The position numbers and the translations under genes are program-made. The notes below the pieces were generated by a model. That model did not search any database. It saw only the letters and a list, made by a program, of their open reading frames with translations, and was not told the origin of the DNA. This document shows positions 34,777 to 44,338 of a stretch of DNA of 64,000 nucleotides, in pieces. Every line of letters begins with the position of its first letter. The first letter of the stretch is position 1. Source of the stretch: Pseudomonadota bacterium (lineage in GTDB: Bacteria; Myxococcota_A; UBA796; CAJQPC01); NCBI GenBank assembly GCA_024228935.1, contig JAAESX010000116.1, positions 1 to 64,000 on the forward strand. The letters run 5' to 3'.

Positions 34777-36009
34777 GAACAGCAGCACGCTGACCACCCA
34801 GACGGCCACGGCGACCCGCCCCAGGTGATGCCGATGAGGGCCGCCAGCCCGCCGCCCAGTCCTCCGCCGAGACCGCCGCCCAAGCCGCCGAACAGCGTCC
34901 CAGCCAGCGCGCGGTGGTGCTCGGTGAGGCGGATCTCGGTCCGGCCGTCGTGTGGTTCGACCCGCAGCTCGACGGCGCGGTTCATCTGGGTCCGCCAGCG
35001 CAGCGAGCTGCCGACCACGGTGCGTGGCCGCTGATGCCCAGCTCGCGCTCGATCACCGAGGTGATCCGGCCATAGGTCTGTGGGTCCGGCTCGCCGTCGA
35101 TCTCGACCGACAGCATGTTGCCGCGACGCGCCGGCGTTGGGGGCACCTCGTTCCGTCGGACGAGCTGGGTCGGTCGGGCGGTGCGCGCCTGGGACACCCG
35201 GTCGGCCAGGTCGCGGGCCGCGGGCCGCTCGGCGGGCTCCTCGGCCAGCATCGCGTCGATGAGCGAGGCGGTTCCTGGTCGGACGGAGGCGTGCGGCTGC
35301 CAGTGGAGATGTCGATCGAGCCCCAGCAGCGACTGCGGGTCGCGGCGGGTGAGCAGCGCCACGGCCAGCGCGCCCAGCGCGTAGACGTCCGAGGCGGGGG
35401 TCGCGTCGCCGGCGAACTGCTCGGGCGCCATGTACCCGAACGTCCCGGCCACCGTGCTGCCGCCCAGGTCCTTGAGCACGTCTCGCACCGAGCCGAAGTC
35501 GATCAGGACCAGCCCATTGGGCCTCGGATGACGTTCTGCGGCTTCAGGTCGCGGTGCACGACGGCGGGCGACAGGGCGTGCAGGTAGGACAGCACCTCGG
35601 CGAGCTCGACCACCATGGCCAGCACCTCGTCCTCGCAGTAGCGCCGGGACTCGGCTTCGCTCGCCAGCGTCGGCCCCTCGACCAGCTCTTGGACCAGGTA
35701 CAGCGCCCGGCCGGCCCCCGCGCCGTCGCTGAAGGACTCGATGAGCGCGGGGATGCGTGGATGCCTCAGCTCGCCGAGGACCCGGGCCTCGCGCTCGAAC
35801 AGCTCGAGCGTCTTGGGATCCAGCAGGCGCCCGACCGGGAGCTCCTTGATCGCGACCGTGTGCCCTCGGCCGGTGGCCCGGAACGTCACGCCGCTGGCCC
35901 CCTGACCCAGCACGCCTTCGAGCTGCCAGGTGTCGGCCAGGATGGGGTCCGCGCCACACGCCGAACACGGTCGGTCCGAGGTCGTCTCACCACAGCGCGC
36001 ACAGAGCAC
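34663..36009 (-). pseudogene. Ser/Thr protein kinase with zinc ribbon and Gly-rich membrane tail, three frameshifts
   Basis: From GTG 36009 the protein begins with a zinc ribbon (CARCGETTSDRPCSACG). A kinase domain follows: Gly loop GQGASGVTFRA, Lys in VAIKELP, HRDLKPQNVIRG, then after a one-base shift near 35519-35523 LVLIDFGSVRD, GTFGYMAPEQFAG. The frame continues to ERELGISG, shifts near 35030 to RTVVGSSLRWRTQ and the Gly-rich GGLGGGLGGGLGGGLAAL, then shifts at a G4 run (34819-34822) to a membrane segment [18 protein letters not shown] and a tail stopping at 34663. Put together this is one membrane-anchored Hanks-type kinase of about 450 residues. All pieces are conserved, so recent decay or sequence error is likely. 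Confidence 0.82.
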
Positions 36010-36057
36010 GCCGTCAGCCTACTCGCCGGCTATGTTCGTGGCCCTGCGGAGACCCCC

Positions 36058-37224
36058 ATGACCCTGCTTCTTCTCCTGGCCTGCACGGGCACCAGCGACG
36101 ACGGCCCGACCTACACCAACGAGGACAGCGATCCCTATGTGCCGTGGCCGGACTCCGGCATCGACGGCACGGACGAGGACGGCGATGGCTGGTCCGTCGA
36201 GGACGGCGACTGCGACGACGACGACATCTACGTCCATCCCGGGTGGGAGGAGTCCGACCAGGAGGGCAACCACGAGGACGGCAAGGACAACGACTGCGAC
36301 GGCACGATCGACGAGACGTTCCGCGGGCTCGTCGTGCTCCAGGCCGGTCGGATGGACCAGGGCATCGCCTCGCGCATCGTGCTGGTCGACAACTTCGGCG
36401 AGACCGAGGACGAGGTCCTGTTCGACGACATGTCGATCCAGACCATCCAGCTCCAGGACATGTCCGGCGCCTGGTACGACTTCACCTACGAGCTCGCCCC
36501 CGGCGCGTTCGACGGCTGGGCGGTCGTCGGCCAGGACCGCGAGACGCGCGCTCGCCTGTTGTGCGAGATCTCGCCCGAAGGCGGCGTGACCGAGCTCGTC
36601 GACTTCAGTGACCCCGAGGTCTACCCGGGCAGCGCCTGGGGCATCGACGTGCACCCCGACGGCTACTACGTCGTCGCCAGCCTGGGGCAGCTGTACAAGG
36701 TCGATCCGTCGGGCGAGGTGACCACCATCGCGGAGTTCCTCGATGACGAGGAGAACTACCTGATGCTGGCCTTCGATGTCACCGTGGACCCGAAGACCGG
36801 GGAGATCGCGGTCTTCGGCTACTACGGCGGCGCCGCCATCGTGACCCCGGACTCGTGGGAGGTCGAGTGGGTCATCCAGCCGGACTTCGACAACATCGAG
36901 CACAACATGTGGTCGGCCACGTCCTGGGACACGCGCGGCGGGTTCTACGCTGGCGGCCAGGACGCCGAGGGCTGGGCTGTGTTCCGGCTGAACGAGACCA
37001 ACGGCGAGTGGGTCCGCAAGGCGAGCTTCGATTCGAGCTGGACCCCGCACGACCTGACCATCGATACGGTCTACGGCGAGTACTACATGTCGGCGTACGG
37101 CGGTCAGTACCCGGTGGTCTGGGAGTTGGACGCGGAGACGGGCGAGAACCCGTCCCAGTTCTTCGCTTCACCCCACTCGGGTACCTACTTTTTGGATCTC
37201 TGGGACCTCTACACGCGGTATTGA
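36058..37224 (+). CDS. Lipoprotein with one MopE-type motif and beta-propeller-like body
   Basis: 388 residues from ATG 36058. MTLLLLLACTGTSDDGP has its lipobox Cys at position 9. Residues 38-85 hold one Asp-rich metal-binding motif (DGDGWSVEDGDCDDDDIYVH, then KDNDCDGTIDE). The rest is a repeated beta pattern (GSAWGIDVHPDGYYVVASLG, AFDVTVDPKTGEIAVFGYYG, PHDLTIDTVYGEYYMSAYGG) typical of NHL/SMP-30-like propellers. It is probably a surface or periplasmic binding or structural protein. It is read divergently from the kinase gene. Confidence 0.78.
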   Translation: MTLLLLLACTGTSDDGPTYTNEDSDPYVPWPDSGIDGTDEDGDGWSVEDGDCDDDDIYVHPGWEESDQEGNHEDGKDNDCDGTIDETFRGLVVLQAGRMDQGIASRIVLVDNFGETEDEVLFDDMSIQTIQLQDMSGAWYDFTYELAPGAFDGWAVVGQDRETRARLLCEISPEGGVTELVDFSDPEVYPGSAWGIDVHPDGYYVVASLGQLYKVDPSGEVTTIAEFLDDEENYLMLAFDVTVDPKTGEIAVFGYYGGAAIVTPDSWEVEWVIQPDFDNIEHNMWSATSWDTRGGFYAGGQDAEGWAVFRLNETNGEWVRKASFDSSWTPHDLTIDTVYGEYYMSAYGGQYPVVWELDAETGENPSQFFASPHSGTYFLDLWDLYTRY

Positions 37225-37303
37225 CGTCGAAGGGCTTTGATCTCTTGGGTTCCTGTGGCCTATTGGCCTGGGACAGGACTTCCCGTCTGAAGCCAGGAAA
37301 GCA

Positions 37304-38179
37304 ATGCTTCCCGATCTCGATGACCTTCGGTGCTTCGAAGCGGCCGCCGTGCGGCTGAACTTCCGAGCGGCCGCGAACGCCGTCTCCCTCTCTCCGGCCG
37401 CGTTCAGCGAACGCATCAAGCGCCTCGAAGGGAGGGTCGGAACTCGACTCTTCGACCGCACCACGCGTCGCGTGCGCATGACGCCCTCGGGCGAGCGGCT
37501 GCTGCCGCAGGCCCGGAAGACACTCGCCGAGGCCGCCGCGTGCATGGCGCTCTCGGGCGGTCCGGCGCCGTTCGAGCTGACGCTCGGCACGCGCTTCGAG
37601 CTGGGGCTGTCGTGGATTGCCCCGTGTCTGGCCGATCTGCGTGGTGCCCGCCCCGAGCGGACGCTGCATCTGGCCTTCGCCTCGGCATCGCACCTGCTGG
37701 ACGCGCTCGAGGCCGGTCGCATCGACGCGGCCATCGGCAGCATGCGCCTGGCCCGCCCCGGGCTCGCGTACGCGCTGCTGCACGAGGAGGAGTACCGCTT
37801 CGTCCGGTCGCCCGAGAGCCAGCCGCTGTCGGGCTGCTCGGATGCCTCCAACCACGTGCTCATCGACGTCAACCGCGAGCTGCCGCTGTTCCGCTACTGG
37901 CAGGACGGGCTCCCGGCCGACGAGCGCTGGCAGTTCGCCCAGCACGAGTACATGGGGACCATCGCGGCCATCAAGCTGCGGGTGCTCGCCGGCGCCGGCG
38001 TCGCCGTGATGCCCGAGTACTACGTGCGCGAGGAGCTCGAGAGCGGCGCGCTCATCGAGTGCATGCCGAACCACTTCGCGAAGAAGGACTGGTTCCGGCT
38101 GGTCTGGCGCGATGGGCACCCCCGCGGGGCCGACCTCCAGGACCTGGCGGATGAGCTCCGGACGATGCCGCTCCGGTAG
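37304..38179 (+). CDS. LysR-family transcriptional regulator
   Basis: 291 residues. The N-terminal helix-turn-helix (LDDLRCFEAAAVRLNFRAAA, then LSPAAFSERIKRLEGRVGTR and LFDRTTRRVRMTPSGERLLP) is typical, followed by a LysR substrate-binding domain (LELTLGTRFEL-type start, GAGVAVMPEYYVREEL near the end). The gap before it (37225-37303) contains the nested inverted repeat GGCC-TATT-GGCC inside CCTGT ... ACAGG, which may be its operator. The target is not clear: the next gene is convergent and the previous one is a lipoprotein. Confidence 0.9.
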   Translation: MLPDLDDLRCFEAAAVRLNFRAAANAVSLSPAAFSERIKRLEGRVGTRLFDRTTRRVRMTPSGERLLPQARKTLAEAAACMALSGGPAPFELTLGTRFELGLSWIAPCLADLRGARPERTLHLAFASASHLLDALEAGRIDAAIGSMRLARPGLAYALLHEEEYRFVRSPESQPLSGCSDASNHVLIDVNRELPLFRYWQDGLPADERWQFAQHEYMGTIAAIKLRVLAGAGVAVMPEYYVREELESGALIECMPNHFAKKDWFRLVWRDGHPRGADLQDLADELRTMPLR

Positions 38180-38190
38180 ACCACGAGCTC

Positions 38191-41133
38191 CTAGTCGCCC
38201 ACCCGCACCACCGGGGGATGGGCGAACAGGTCCCGCACGTCGGGGTCGATGTCCTCGCCGACCAGCAGCCGGTAGGTGACCTCCTGGCCGGCCCAGTCGG
38301 GTGCGGCCGGGTGGAACTGCGAGCCGACGACCGGCACGACCATGTCGCCGATGCCGTGGCCGCCGGTGGTGCGCGCGTCGTGCCAGGGGCCGTCGCCCCA
38401 GAGCGTGCCCAGCGGGGTCACTGTGGCCACGTCGTCCTCGACCCGCATGGGCGCGAACGCGATGCTGGACCGGTCGGTCGTGCGGTGGGTGATCGAGAAC
38501 GTCGCGTCGCTGCAGACCAGCTCGATCCAGCCGTCGGCGGCCTGGCCGTTCCAGGTCTCGACGGGTGAGCGGATGGGGCGCGTCCAGGTGCTGCCGCCGA
38601 AGCTCCGCCAGGTGACGGTCTCGGGGGACCGGCAGGTGAACGGGGTCAGGGCGACCGACTCCAGATCGTCCATCGGCGAGCTGCCCCCGAGCTGGCCTTC
38701 GACGTCGACGACGACGCCGGGCAGCCCGTCGTGACGAAAGAGCGTGCGCGTGAGGACGCCCATCGAGTCACACGTCGCGACCTCCCAGGGATCCACGAGC
38801 GTGTTGCGCGGGGGCCACTCGATGCGGGAGTCCAGGCCCGCCTGGGCCTTGTCGAAGTCGCCGGCGCACTCGGTGAACGGCGCGTCGAGCAGCGGGAGGT
38901 CGGGCACGCCGGGCACCTCGCCCTCGGCGGTCGGCGTGCCTTCCAGCCAGGCCAGGACCAGGGTGTCCTCGGCGGGCATGTCGACCACGAACTCGATGGT
39001 CTGGAAGGCCACGCGGACCCAGGGGATCTCGGTGCCGCCGTCGCGCAGGACGATGTCCTCGTTGGTCGGCAGCTCGACCTGGATCAGCGCTGGTCCCGTG
39101 CTGGGGCGCGGGTTGATCAGCTGGATGGTGCCGGACTCGGGCGGAGCGACGCTGGCCATCGCATCGTCGGCGTCGGCCAGGGCTCCGGCCGCCTGTTCGG
39201 TCGCCGAGGCCACACGGTCCGCGTGCAGCGTGGGGGCGGCCAGCCCGTAGTTCGTCGTCGACAGCGCCATCAGTCGGTTGGTGAGGTCACAGGGCTCGGC
39301 ACCCAGCAGCTCGGCGGCTGCGCAGACATCCCGGCTCTGCTGGACCTGGGTGTACAGCCGGTGGTTCCAGTCCTTCTCGGCCCACGACTGGTACCCGTCG
39401 CCCGTGCCGTCCGCGACGTCGCCCTCGAAGGGGTAGGTGCCGGTCGGCTCGTGGTCGGCCAGGTAGTCCGCGATGGTGGTGAACTCGACGTAGTCGAGCG
39501 ACTCGATTGCGCCGAGCTCGGCGTCGAAGTTCTCCCAGGTCTCCCCGTCGGCGTCGAAGTGGATGACCAGGAGCGTGTCCTGTTCGTACGCGCAGTGGAG
39601 CTGCTGCACCCAGCCCAACAGCCCGCCGTGGTCGAGCATGTCAGCGTGGTGGTAGACCGGTACCGCCATCATCTGGGCGCCACCGGCGTCGAGCGTGACC
39701 GGGTTGAACGCGTCGAGCCCGGCGATGCCGACGTCCTCGCGCAAGGCGGTGAAGCCGTTCGCGGCGTTGAAGAGCGTGACCCACTCGATGCCCTGCTCCG
39801 GGTACCACGCGACGTGGTCCGGGCTGAACATGCACTCCTGGGGCTGCACCCCCGCGACCTGCTCGCCGAAGGTCGCGACGTTGCTCTCCTTGGCTCGCGC
39901 GAGCGCCTCGTCGAACTCGGGCCGGGTCATCGCGGACATCGCGCCGTTGTTCCAGCTCATGGCCCGTACGTCGTCCTGGCCCGAGGCGACCCTCGCCGAG
40001 ATGTCCTCGAGGATGTCGGGGGCGTCCTGCGCAAGCCAGAGGTCCGTCGACCAGGCGTTGTCCCAGTCCCAGTCGGCGTGCACGTCCGGGTGCTCGTCGA
40101 GCCAGTCGAGCGAGTTGCGGACCACATCGATGTCCAGCCCGTAGCCGTCGTCGGTCGGCGAGTCGCCTCGGTAGGAGTGGTACAGGTTGCCGTGGAAGCT
40201 GAGCGCCACGTGGACCTTGGATCCGGCGGGCTCGGGCGGGACCGCTCCCAGGCCCTCGACGACCTGGTACACGACGCCGTCGACGGTCACGGCCTGACTC
40301 TCGCCGACCCCCAGGACGGCGCCCTGCCCGGCCTGGCTCCAGCCGGTACCGTCCCACAGCCAGGCTCCAGTGGAGAGCGTGCCGACCACCAGGACCTGGC
40401 CGTCCCAGGCCAGGTCCGCGACGTCGGGCGGCGAGCCAGGGATGCGGGTGAAGTCCCCCTCGCCGACGCGGTGTTGGACCCCGTGGTCCAGGGTGCCGAC
40501 GAACGTGTCCTCGAGGTCCAGGGCGACGCTGGTGGCGTGGTCGCTCCCGAGGTCGAGCGTCTCCCAGGTGTCGCCGCCGTCGCGGGACTCGAACAGGCTG
40601 CCGCTCAGCAGCCCGGCGTACTCGCTCGGCACGATGCTGGTCGGCAGGATGGCGCCGGCGACGACCCGGTCCTCGTAGGTGTCGACCGACGTGAACAGCA
40701 CGTTGAGTGACCCGCTGGAGCTCAGATCGGCCAGCTCCCAGCTGGATGCGGTGGTGCGCTTGAACAGGCCGCCGGCGGTGGCCAGCCAGGTGTCCTCGCC
40801 GACCGTGACGTCCAGCGCGATGGGCACCGCGTCGGGGTTGAGCAGGTTCAGCGTGGGGTTCTCCAAGCCTTCGTCGATGGGATCCCCATCCAAGGTGAAG
40901 AGCCCCTTGCCCCAGACGTGCGCCAGCCCCTCGTCGAGGAACGTCACGTCGCCGTCGGGCAGCCCGTCGTCCCAGGCCTCGCCGTCCAGCAGGATGGCGT
41001 CACGCGTGGCGATCCAGCTCCCCGAGGCCGCCGTCGGATGGTCGACTCGGTCGACCTCGACCAGGTGGAAGCGTGAGGCGTCCTCGCCCCTGTCGCAGGC
41101 GAGGAGCGTGCAGGCGAGGAGCATCCAGATCAT
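38191..41133 (-). CDS. Very large exported GH57/GH38-like glycoside-hydrolase-type lipoprotein
   Basis: 980 residues from ATG 41133. MIWMLLACTLLACDRGED is a short lipoprotein signal with Cys at 8 or 13. Residues 20-300 look like a beta-propeller of sialidase/photosystem-stability type (ESRDGGDTWETLDLGSDHAT). Residues 310-640 look like a glycoside hydrolase/deacetylase barrel: VHVALSFHGNLYHSYRGD at its start, CMFSPDHVAWYPEQGIEWVT and FNAANGF further on. The C-terminal 330 residues are beta-rich, as in GH57/GH38 enzymes. The start overlaps the radical SAM stop as ATGA. The substrate is unknown. Confidence 0.72.
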   Translation of the reverse strand: MIWMLLACTLLACDRGEDASRFHLVEVDRVDHPTAASGSWIATRDAILLDGEAWDDGLPDGDVTFLDEGLAHVWGKGLFTLDGDPIDEGLENPTLNLLNPDAVPIALDVTVGEDTWLATAGGLFKRTTASSWELADLSSSGSLNVLFTSVDTYEDRVVAGAILPTSIVPSEYAGLLSGSLFESRDGGDTWETLDLGSDHATSVALDLEDTFVGTLDHGVQHRVGEGDFTRIPGSPPDVADLAWDGQVLVVGTLSTGAWLWDGTGWSQAGQGAVLGVGESQAVTVDGVVYQVVEGLGAVPPEPAGSKVHVALSFHGNLYHSYRGDSPTDDGYGLDIDVVRNSLDWLDEHPDVHADWDWDNAWSTDLWLAQDAPDILEDISARVASGQDDVRAMSWNNGAMSAMTRPEFDEALARAKESNVATFGEQVAGVQPQECMFSPDHVAWYPEQGIEWVTLFNAANGFTALREDVGIAGLDAFNPVTLDAGGAQMMAVPVYHHADMLDHGGLLGWVQQLHCAYEQDTLLVIHFDADGETWENFDAELGAIESLDYVEFTTIADYLADHEPTGTYPFEGDVADGTGDGYQSWAEKDWNHRLYTQVQQSRDVCAAAELLGAEPCDLTNRLMALSTTNYGLAAPTLHADRVASATEQAAGALADADDAMASVAPPESGTIQLINPRPSTGPALIQVELPTNEDIVLRDGGTEIPWVRVAFQTIEFVVDMPAEDTLVLAWLEGTPTAEGEVPGVPDLPLLDAPFTECAGDFDKAQAGLDSRIEWPPRNTLVDPWEVATCDSMGVLTRTLFRHDGLPGVVVDVEGQLGGSSPMDDLESVALTPFTCRSPETVTWRSFGGSTWTRPIRSPVETWNGQAADGWIELVCSDATFSITHRTTDRSSIAFAPMRVEDDVATVTPLGTLWGDGPWHDARTTGGHGIGDMVVPVVGSQFHPAAPDWAGQEVTYRLLVGEDIDPDVRDLFAHPPVVRVGD

Positions 41134-42599
41134 GCGGCTCTCTCCAGTCGCTTCAGCGCGGCACAACCGGCGAACGCGCGCTTGTAGTCGGCGAACCGTC
41201 CACCGGCTCGGACGGCTGCCAGCAGCGCTTCGCCTTCGGCGGCACCACCCTGGGCGAGGACGGCCTCGACCCAGGCCCACCGGGCCGAGGTGGCTCGGAC
41301 CTCGACCTTTCCCTGGAGCCCGCGCTGGAGCCTCTTGAGGCGGCGCTCGACGGTCTTGATGCCGGCGAACCCCGCGTCGATCAGCGGGGTGTTGAACTTC
41401 GGCACGAGGGGGGCGATGCCGAGCGCGACCGGGTGGATGGCGCCGAGCTCGCGGCTGAACGTGATCAGCTCGTCGATGTCGTCGTCCGTCTCGCCAGGGA
41501 CACCGAGCATCATGTAGACCTTGAGCACCCGGTAGCGGTGCTCGCGAGCCAGCTCGGCGCAGCGGAACAGGTGCCGCTCGACCGTGCCCTTGGCGATCTC
41601 GCGTCGAAGCCGGGCGCTGGCCGCGTCGCTGGCCACCGTGAGCGTCTTGTACCCGCCCTCGCGCAGCAGCCGGGCGATGTCGGGCTTCAGCGCGACACGG
41701 TCGGCTCGAAGCGAGCTGATCCCCAGGCCCAGACCCGCATCGCGGAGTGACTGCAGGAGCGGCACCAGCTTCGGGTGGTCCGAGATCGCGGCGCCGACCA
41801 GCCCGACTCGCTTCGCGTACGAGGGGACCAGCGAGGTGACCCGCTCGGGGGTGACGAGCCGCATGCCCCCGTTGGTGCTCCGTCGCATCACGCAGAAGGT
41901 GCACTGGCGGTGACACCCCCTCTCGCCCTCGATCAGGAACATGTCCGAGAGCTCGGCGTGCGGCGTCACGATGCGGGACCGGGCCGGCAGCATGGTGTCG
42001 CTGGCCTTGGCGACCGCGGGCAGGGCCTCGCGTCCGAACAGGGGGCCGGCTCGGCCAGGCACGAAGCCGCCGTCCAGCGACTCGATGGTGGTGAGCCAGT
42101 CGTCCTCGCTCAGCGCCGCGTCCATGGCGGGGGCCACGACGTCATCGGCCTCGCCCAGCAGCATCGCGTCGACGAACGGGGACAGGGGCAGCGGGTTGCT
42201 GAAGGTCAGCGGCCCGCCGGCGACGATGCGCGGGTGATGGCGCGGGTCCCGGTCCTTCGCCAGGGCTGGGATGCCGCAGAGCTCCAGGCACTTCACCAGG
42301 CCCGCGAGTTCGAGCTCATACGCGACGCTGACGCCGATCACGGGGAAGTGGGAGACGGGCGTCTCGGTCTCGTAGGTGACGAGCGGACCGCGCCAGGCCT
42401 TCGGGTCGTCCGGCAGGAACGCCCGCTCGACGGCGAACCCGGCGTCGGCCAGGATCTGGTGGATCCACTGGAAGCCCAGGCTGCTCATGCCCGCGCGGTA
42501 CGGCGACGGGTACAGGAGCGCGACCCGGCGAGGTCCCTGCTGGAACGGCGGTCCTCGCTCGTCGGCGAGCCGCTGGCGCAGCGTGAGGAGCTCGCTCAC
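41130..42599 (-). CDS. Radical SAM protein with B12-binding-like N-terminal domain
   Basis: 489 residues from GTG 42599. The N-terminal 200 residues include RVALLYPSPYRAGMSSLGFQ and HPRIVAGGPLTFSNPLPLSP, the Rossmann-like part of B12-binding radical SAM enzymes, but without a clear DxHxxG cobalamin motif. The cluster motif is EGERGCHRQCTFCVMRRS near residue 229. A C-terminal segment holds VYMMLGVPGETDDDIDEL. Such proteins modify proteins, RNA or small molecules; the substrate is not evident. Translation is coupled to the large exported protein downstream. Confidence 0.85.
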   Translation of the reverse strand: MSELLTLRQRLADERGPPFQQGPRRVALLYPSPYRAGMSSLGFQWIHQILADAGFAVERAFLPDDPKAWRGPLVTYETETPVSHFPVIGVSVAYELELAGLVKCLELCGIPALAKDRDPRHHPRIVAGGPLTFSNPLPLSPFVDAMLLGEADDVVAPAMDAALSEDDWLTTIESLDGGFVPGRAGPLFGREALPAVAKASDTMLPARSRIVTPHAELSDMFLIEGERGCHRQCTFCVMRRSTNGGMRLVTPERVTSLVPSYAKRVGLVGAAISDHPKLVPLLQSLRDAGLGLGISSLRADRVALKPDIARLLREGGYKTLTVASDAASARLRREIAKGTVERHLFRCAELAREHRYRVLKVYMMLGVPGETDDDIDELITFSRELGAIHPVALGIAPLVPKFNTPLIDAGFAGIKTVERRLKRLQRGLQGKVEVRATSARWAWVEAVLAQGGAAEGEALLAAVRAGGRFADYKRAFAGCAALKRLERAA

Positions 42600-42603
42600 G
42601 CGG

Positions 42604-42951
42604 CTACTCGCCCAGGCCCCAGAATCCCTCGATCAGCGCGCAGTCCAGGCTGTCTTCGTTCGCTCCGGTCTCGCGGATCTTGGCGACCAGCACGTCCATC
42701 GCGGGCTCTTGCAGGCCCTCGCCCTTCACCAGCTCGGCCGCCGTCGTGCGACCCCAGTCGGTCCCGACGGCTGCCGCGGAGATGGCGGCGTCGGTCTCGG
42801 CGTCGGTCTCCCCCGACTCGGTCAGAGCGAGGCAGAGCGCGATGGCGTCGGACTTCTCGGTTGCTTCGACGGGCGCGACGTCCTCGGACCCGCCCCCACA
42901 CGCGAGGATGAACGAGCCGAAAGCGATAGCAAGGAAGAGTCTCGGAGCCAT
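42604..42951 (-). CDS. Small lipoprotein
   Basis: 115 residues from ATG 42951. MAPRLFLAIAFGSFILACGG is the most conventional lipoprotein signal in the window, with an Arg in the n-region and Cys at 18. The mature part is acidic and helical, with two cysteines (ALCLALTES, LDCALIEGF). It lies four bases upstream of the radical SAM gene and so probably belongs to the same transcript. No family recognised. Confidence 0.75.
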   Translation of the reverse strand: MAPRLFLAIAFGSFILACGGGSEDVAPVEATEKSDAIALCLALTESGETDAETDAAISAAAVGTDWGRTTAAELVKGEGLQEPAMDVLVAKIRETGANEDSLDCALIEGFWGLGE

Positions 42952-42983
42952 GCTCGCCCCTAATGCCTCCCGCAGAGCCCGGC

Positions 42984-43490
42984 ATGAGCGACCGCACCAC
43001 GCCTCGGGCATGGCGCGTGCCCGTCCTGATCGGGCTGGCGTTGTTCGTCGGGTACCTGCTGCTGTGCGTCAGCCACACGCTCGGGCGCAAGGAGCCGACA
43101 GGGCTTCTGGCTGAGCAGCCCGGCATCCTGTGGTTCGGCACCTGGGAGATGTTCACGCTCCGGGACGGCGGGAACAAGGCGGTCACGGCTCGCGCCCACA
43201 TCGACGGGTCGTTCCAGGACGTCGACCTCGAGGCCCTCTTCCCGACGCGCTGGGAGTCCGGTCCCAGGTACCAGCGGACCGCCTGGCGCGTGCCCTACCT
43301 TGGCCAGATGCTGGCCTACAGCACCTGTCAGCGGCTGCCCGAGGCTCGGGCCGTCGAGATCTCCAAGGTCACCTGGTGGAAGGAGATCGGTCGCGCCGAC
43401 CTCGAGCCGCCGCCGGACGCCAAGACCGAGGTCCTGCTGGTCTGGCCCTGCCACGAGACCCCCGAGCTGCCTTTGGGGAGGCGCCTGTGA
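42984..43490 (+). CDS. Membrane-anchored protein paired with HTTM protein
   Basis: 168 residues from ATG 42984 (MSDRTTPRAWRVPVLIGLAL); a start at 42963 would add seven residues. One N-terminal membrane helix (VPVLIGLALFVGYLLLCVSH) is followed by a periplasmic domain with WFGTWEMFTLRDGGNKAVTA and two well-spaced cysteines (AYSTCQRLPEAR, LLVWPCHETPE). It overlaps the next gene, which suggests co-translation with the HTTM-like protein. The domain resembles the small partner proteins that often precede HTTM genes, whose function is unknown. Confidence 0.72.
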   Translation: MSDRTTPRAWRVPVLIGLALFVGYLLLCVSHTLGRKEPTGLLAEQPGILWFGTWEMFTLRDGGNKAVTARAHIDGSFQDVDLEALFPTRWESGPRYQRTAWRVPYLGQMLAYSTCQRLPEARAVEISKVTWWKEIGRADLEPPPDAKTEVLLVWPCHETPELPLGRRL

Positions 43491-44338
43491 GTCGTCTCGA
43501 CGCGCTCTTCAAGCCGGTCTACGCGGGCGGCTGGGTCCTCACCCGCGTCCTGTGGGCATTCGTGGCGGTGGTCGCGCACGCTCCTCGGGCCCGAGGCATC
43601 GGGGACGCGTACGCCGCGCCCGACTTCGTGGTCGAGGACTTCCTGATCCACCTGAACCGGTACGTCATCCTGTCCGAGGAGGCCGCTTGGGGCCTGTGGG
43701 GCGTCGCGCTCCTGGCCGCGCTCGCGGTGGGGGTCGGTGGGCGCTGGATGCGTCCGGGCCTGCTCGTGTGGCTTCCGACCTACTGGATCTTCCTGTGCAG
43801 CGAGGCCCTCAACATGAAGGCCTACGACCGGCTGCTGACCTGGATCGCCCTCGCCATCTTCATCTCGCCGGCGGCTGAGAAAGGCCTGACGGTGGCTCGC
43901 CGAAGTCCGGTCGCGCGGTGGTTCCTGATCCTCGTCTTCTGCGCGCTGTACGGCTCGACAGGCTGGCTCAAGGCTCTCGAGGAGCCTCTCTGGTTCACCA
44001 GCGGTGACGTGCTGGCCCAGCACCTGCTCCACAACCAGTTTGGGCGAGGCGCCTGGTCCGCCTGGTGGAGCGCGCAGACCTGGTTCGTGTGGCCGGCCGC
44101 CATCTTCACGGTGCTGGCCGAGGCGAGCTTCCCGTTCCTCATCTGGTGGCGTCGGACGAACGCGTGGGCCCTGGCGGCGCTGGCGCTGATGCACCTGGGC
44201 ATCGTCTCGCTGATGGACGTCGGGCCGTTCAGCTGGGTCGCGCTGGCGGCGTACCCGGTGCTGCTCCACCCTGAGCTCGCTCAGCGGTGGGCGGCGGGGA
44301 TCGGCTCAGCCCATGAGGCCAGAAAGCAGCGTCCGTAG
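43487..44338 (+). CDS. HTTM-domain membrane protein (gamma-carboxylase-like fold)
   Basis: 283 residues from GTG 43487, overlapping the previous stop. About eight membrane helices. The pattern HLNRYVILSEEAAWGLWGV, SEALNMKAYDRLLTWIALAI, YGSTGWLKALEEPLWFTSGD and WFVWPAAIFTVLAEASFPFL matches the HTTM family, related to vitamin-K-dependent gamma-carboxylase membrane domains. Bacterial HTTM proteins are poorly characterised and may act in respiration or lipid chemistry. Its 3' end overlaps the convergent zinc-ribbon gene by 33 bases. Confidence 0.8.
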   Translation: MSRLDALFKPVYAGGWVLTRVLWAFVAVVAHAPRARGIGDAYAAPDFVVEDFLIHLNRYVILSEEAAWGLWGVALLAALAVGVGGRWMRPGLLVWLPTYWIFLCSEALNMKAYDRLLTWIALAIFISPAAEKGLTVARRSPVARWFLILVFCALYGSTGWLKALEEPLWFTSGDVLAQHLLHNQFGRGAWSAWWSAQTWFVWPAAIFTVLAEASFPFLIWWRRTNAWALAALALMHLGIVSLMDVGPFSWVALAAYPVLLHPELAQRWAAGIGSAHEARKQRP

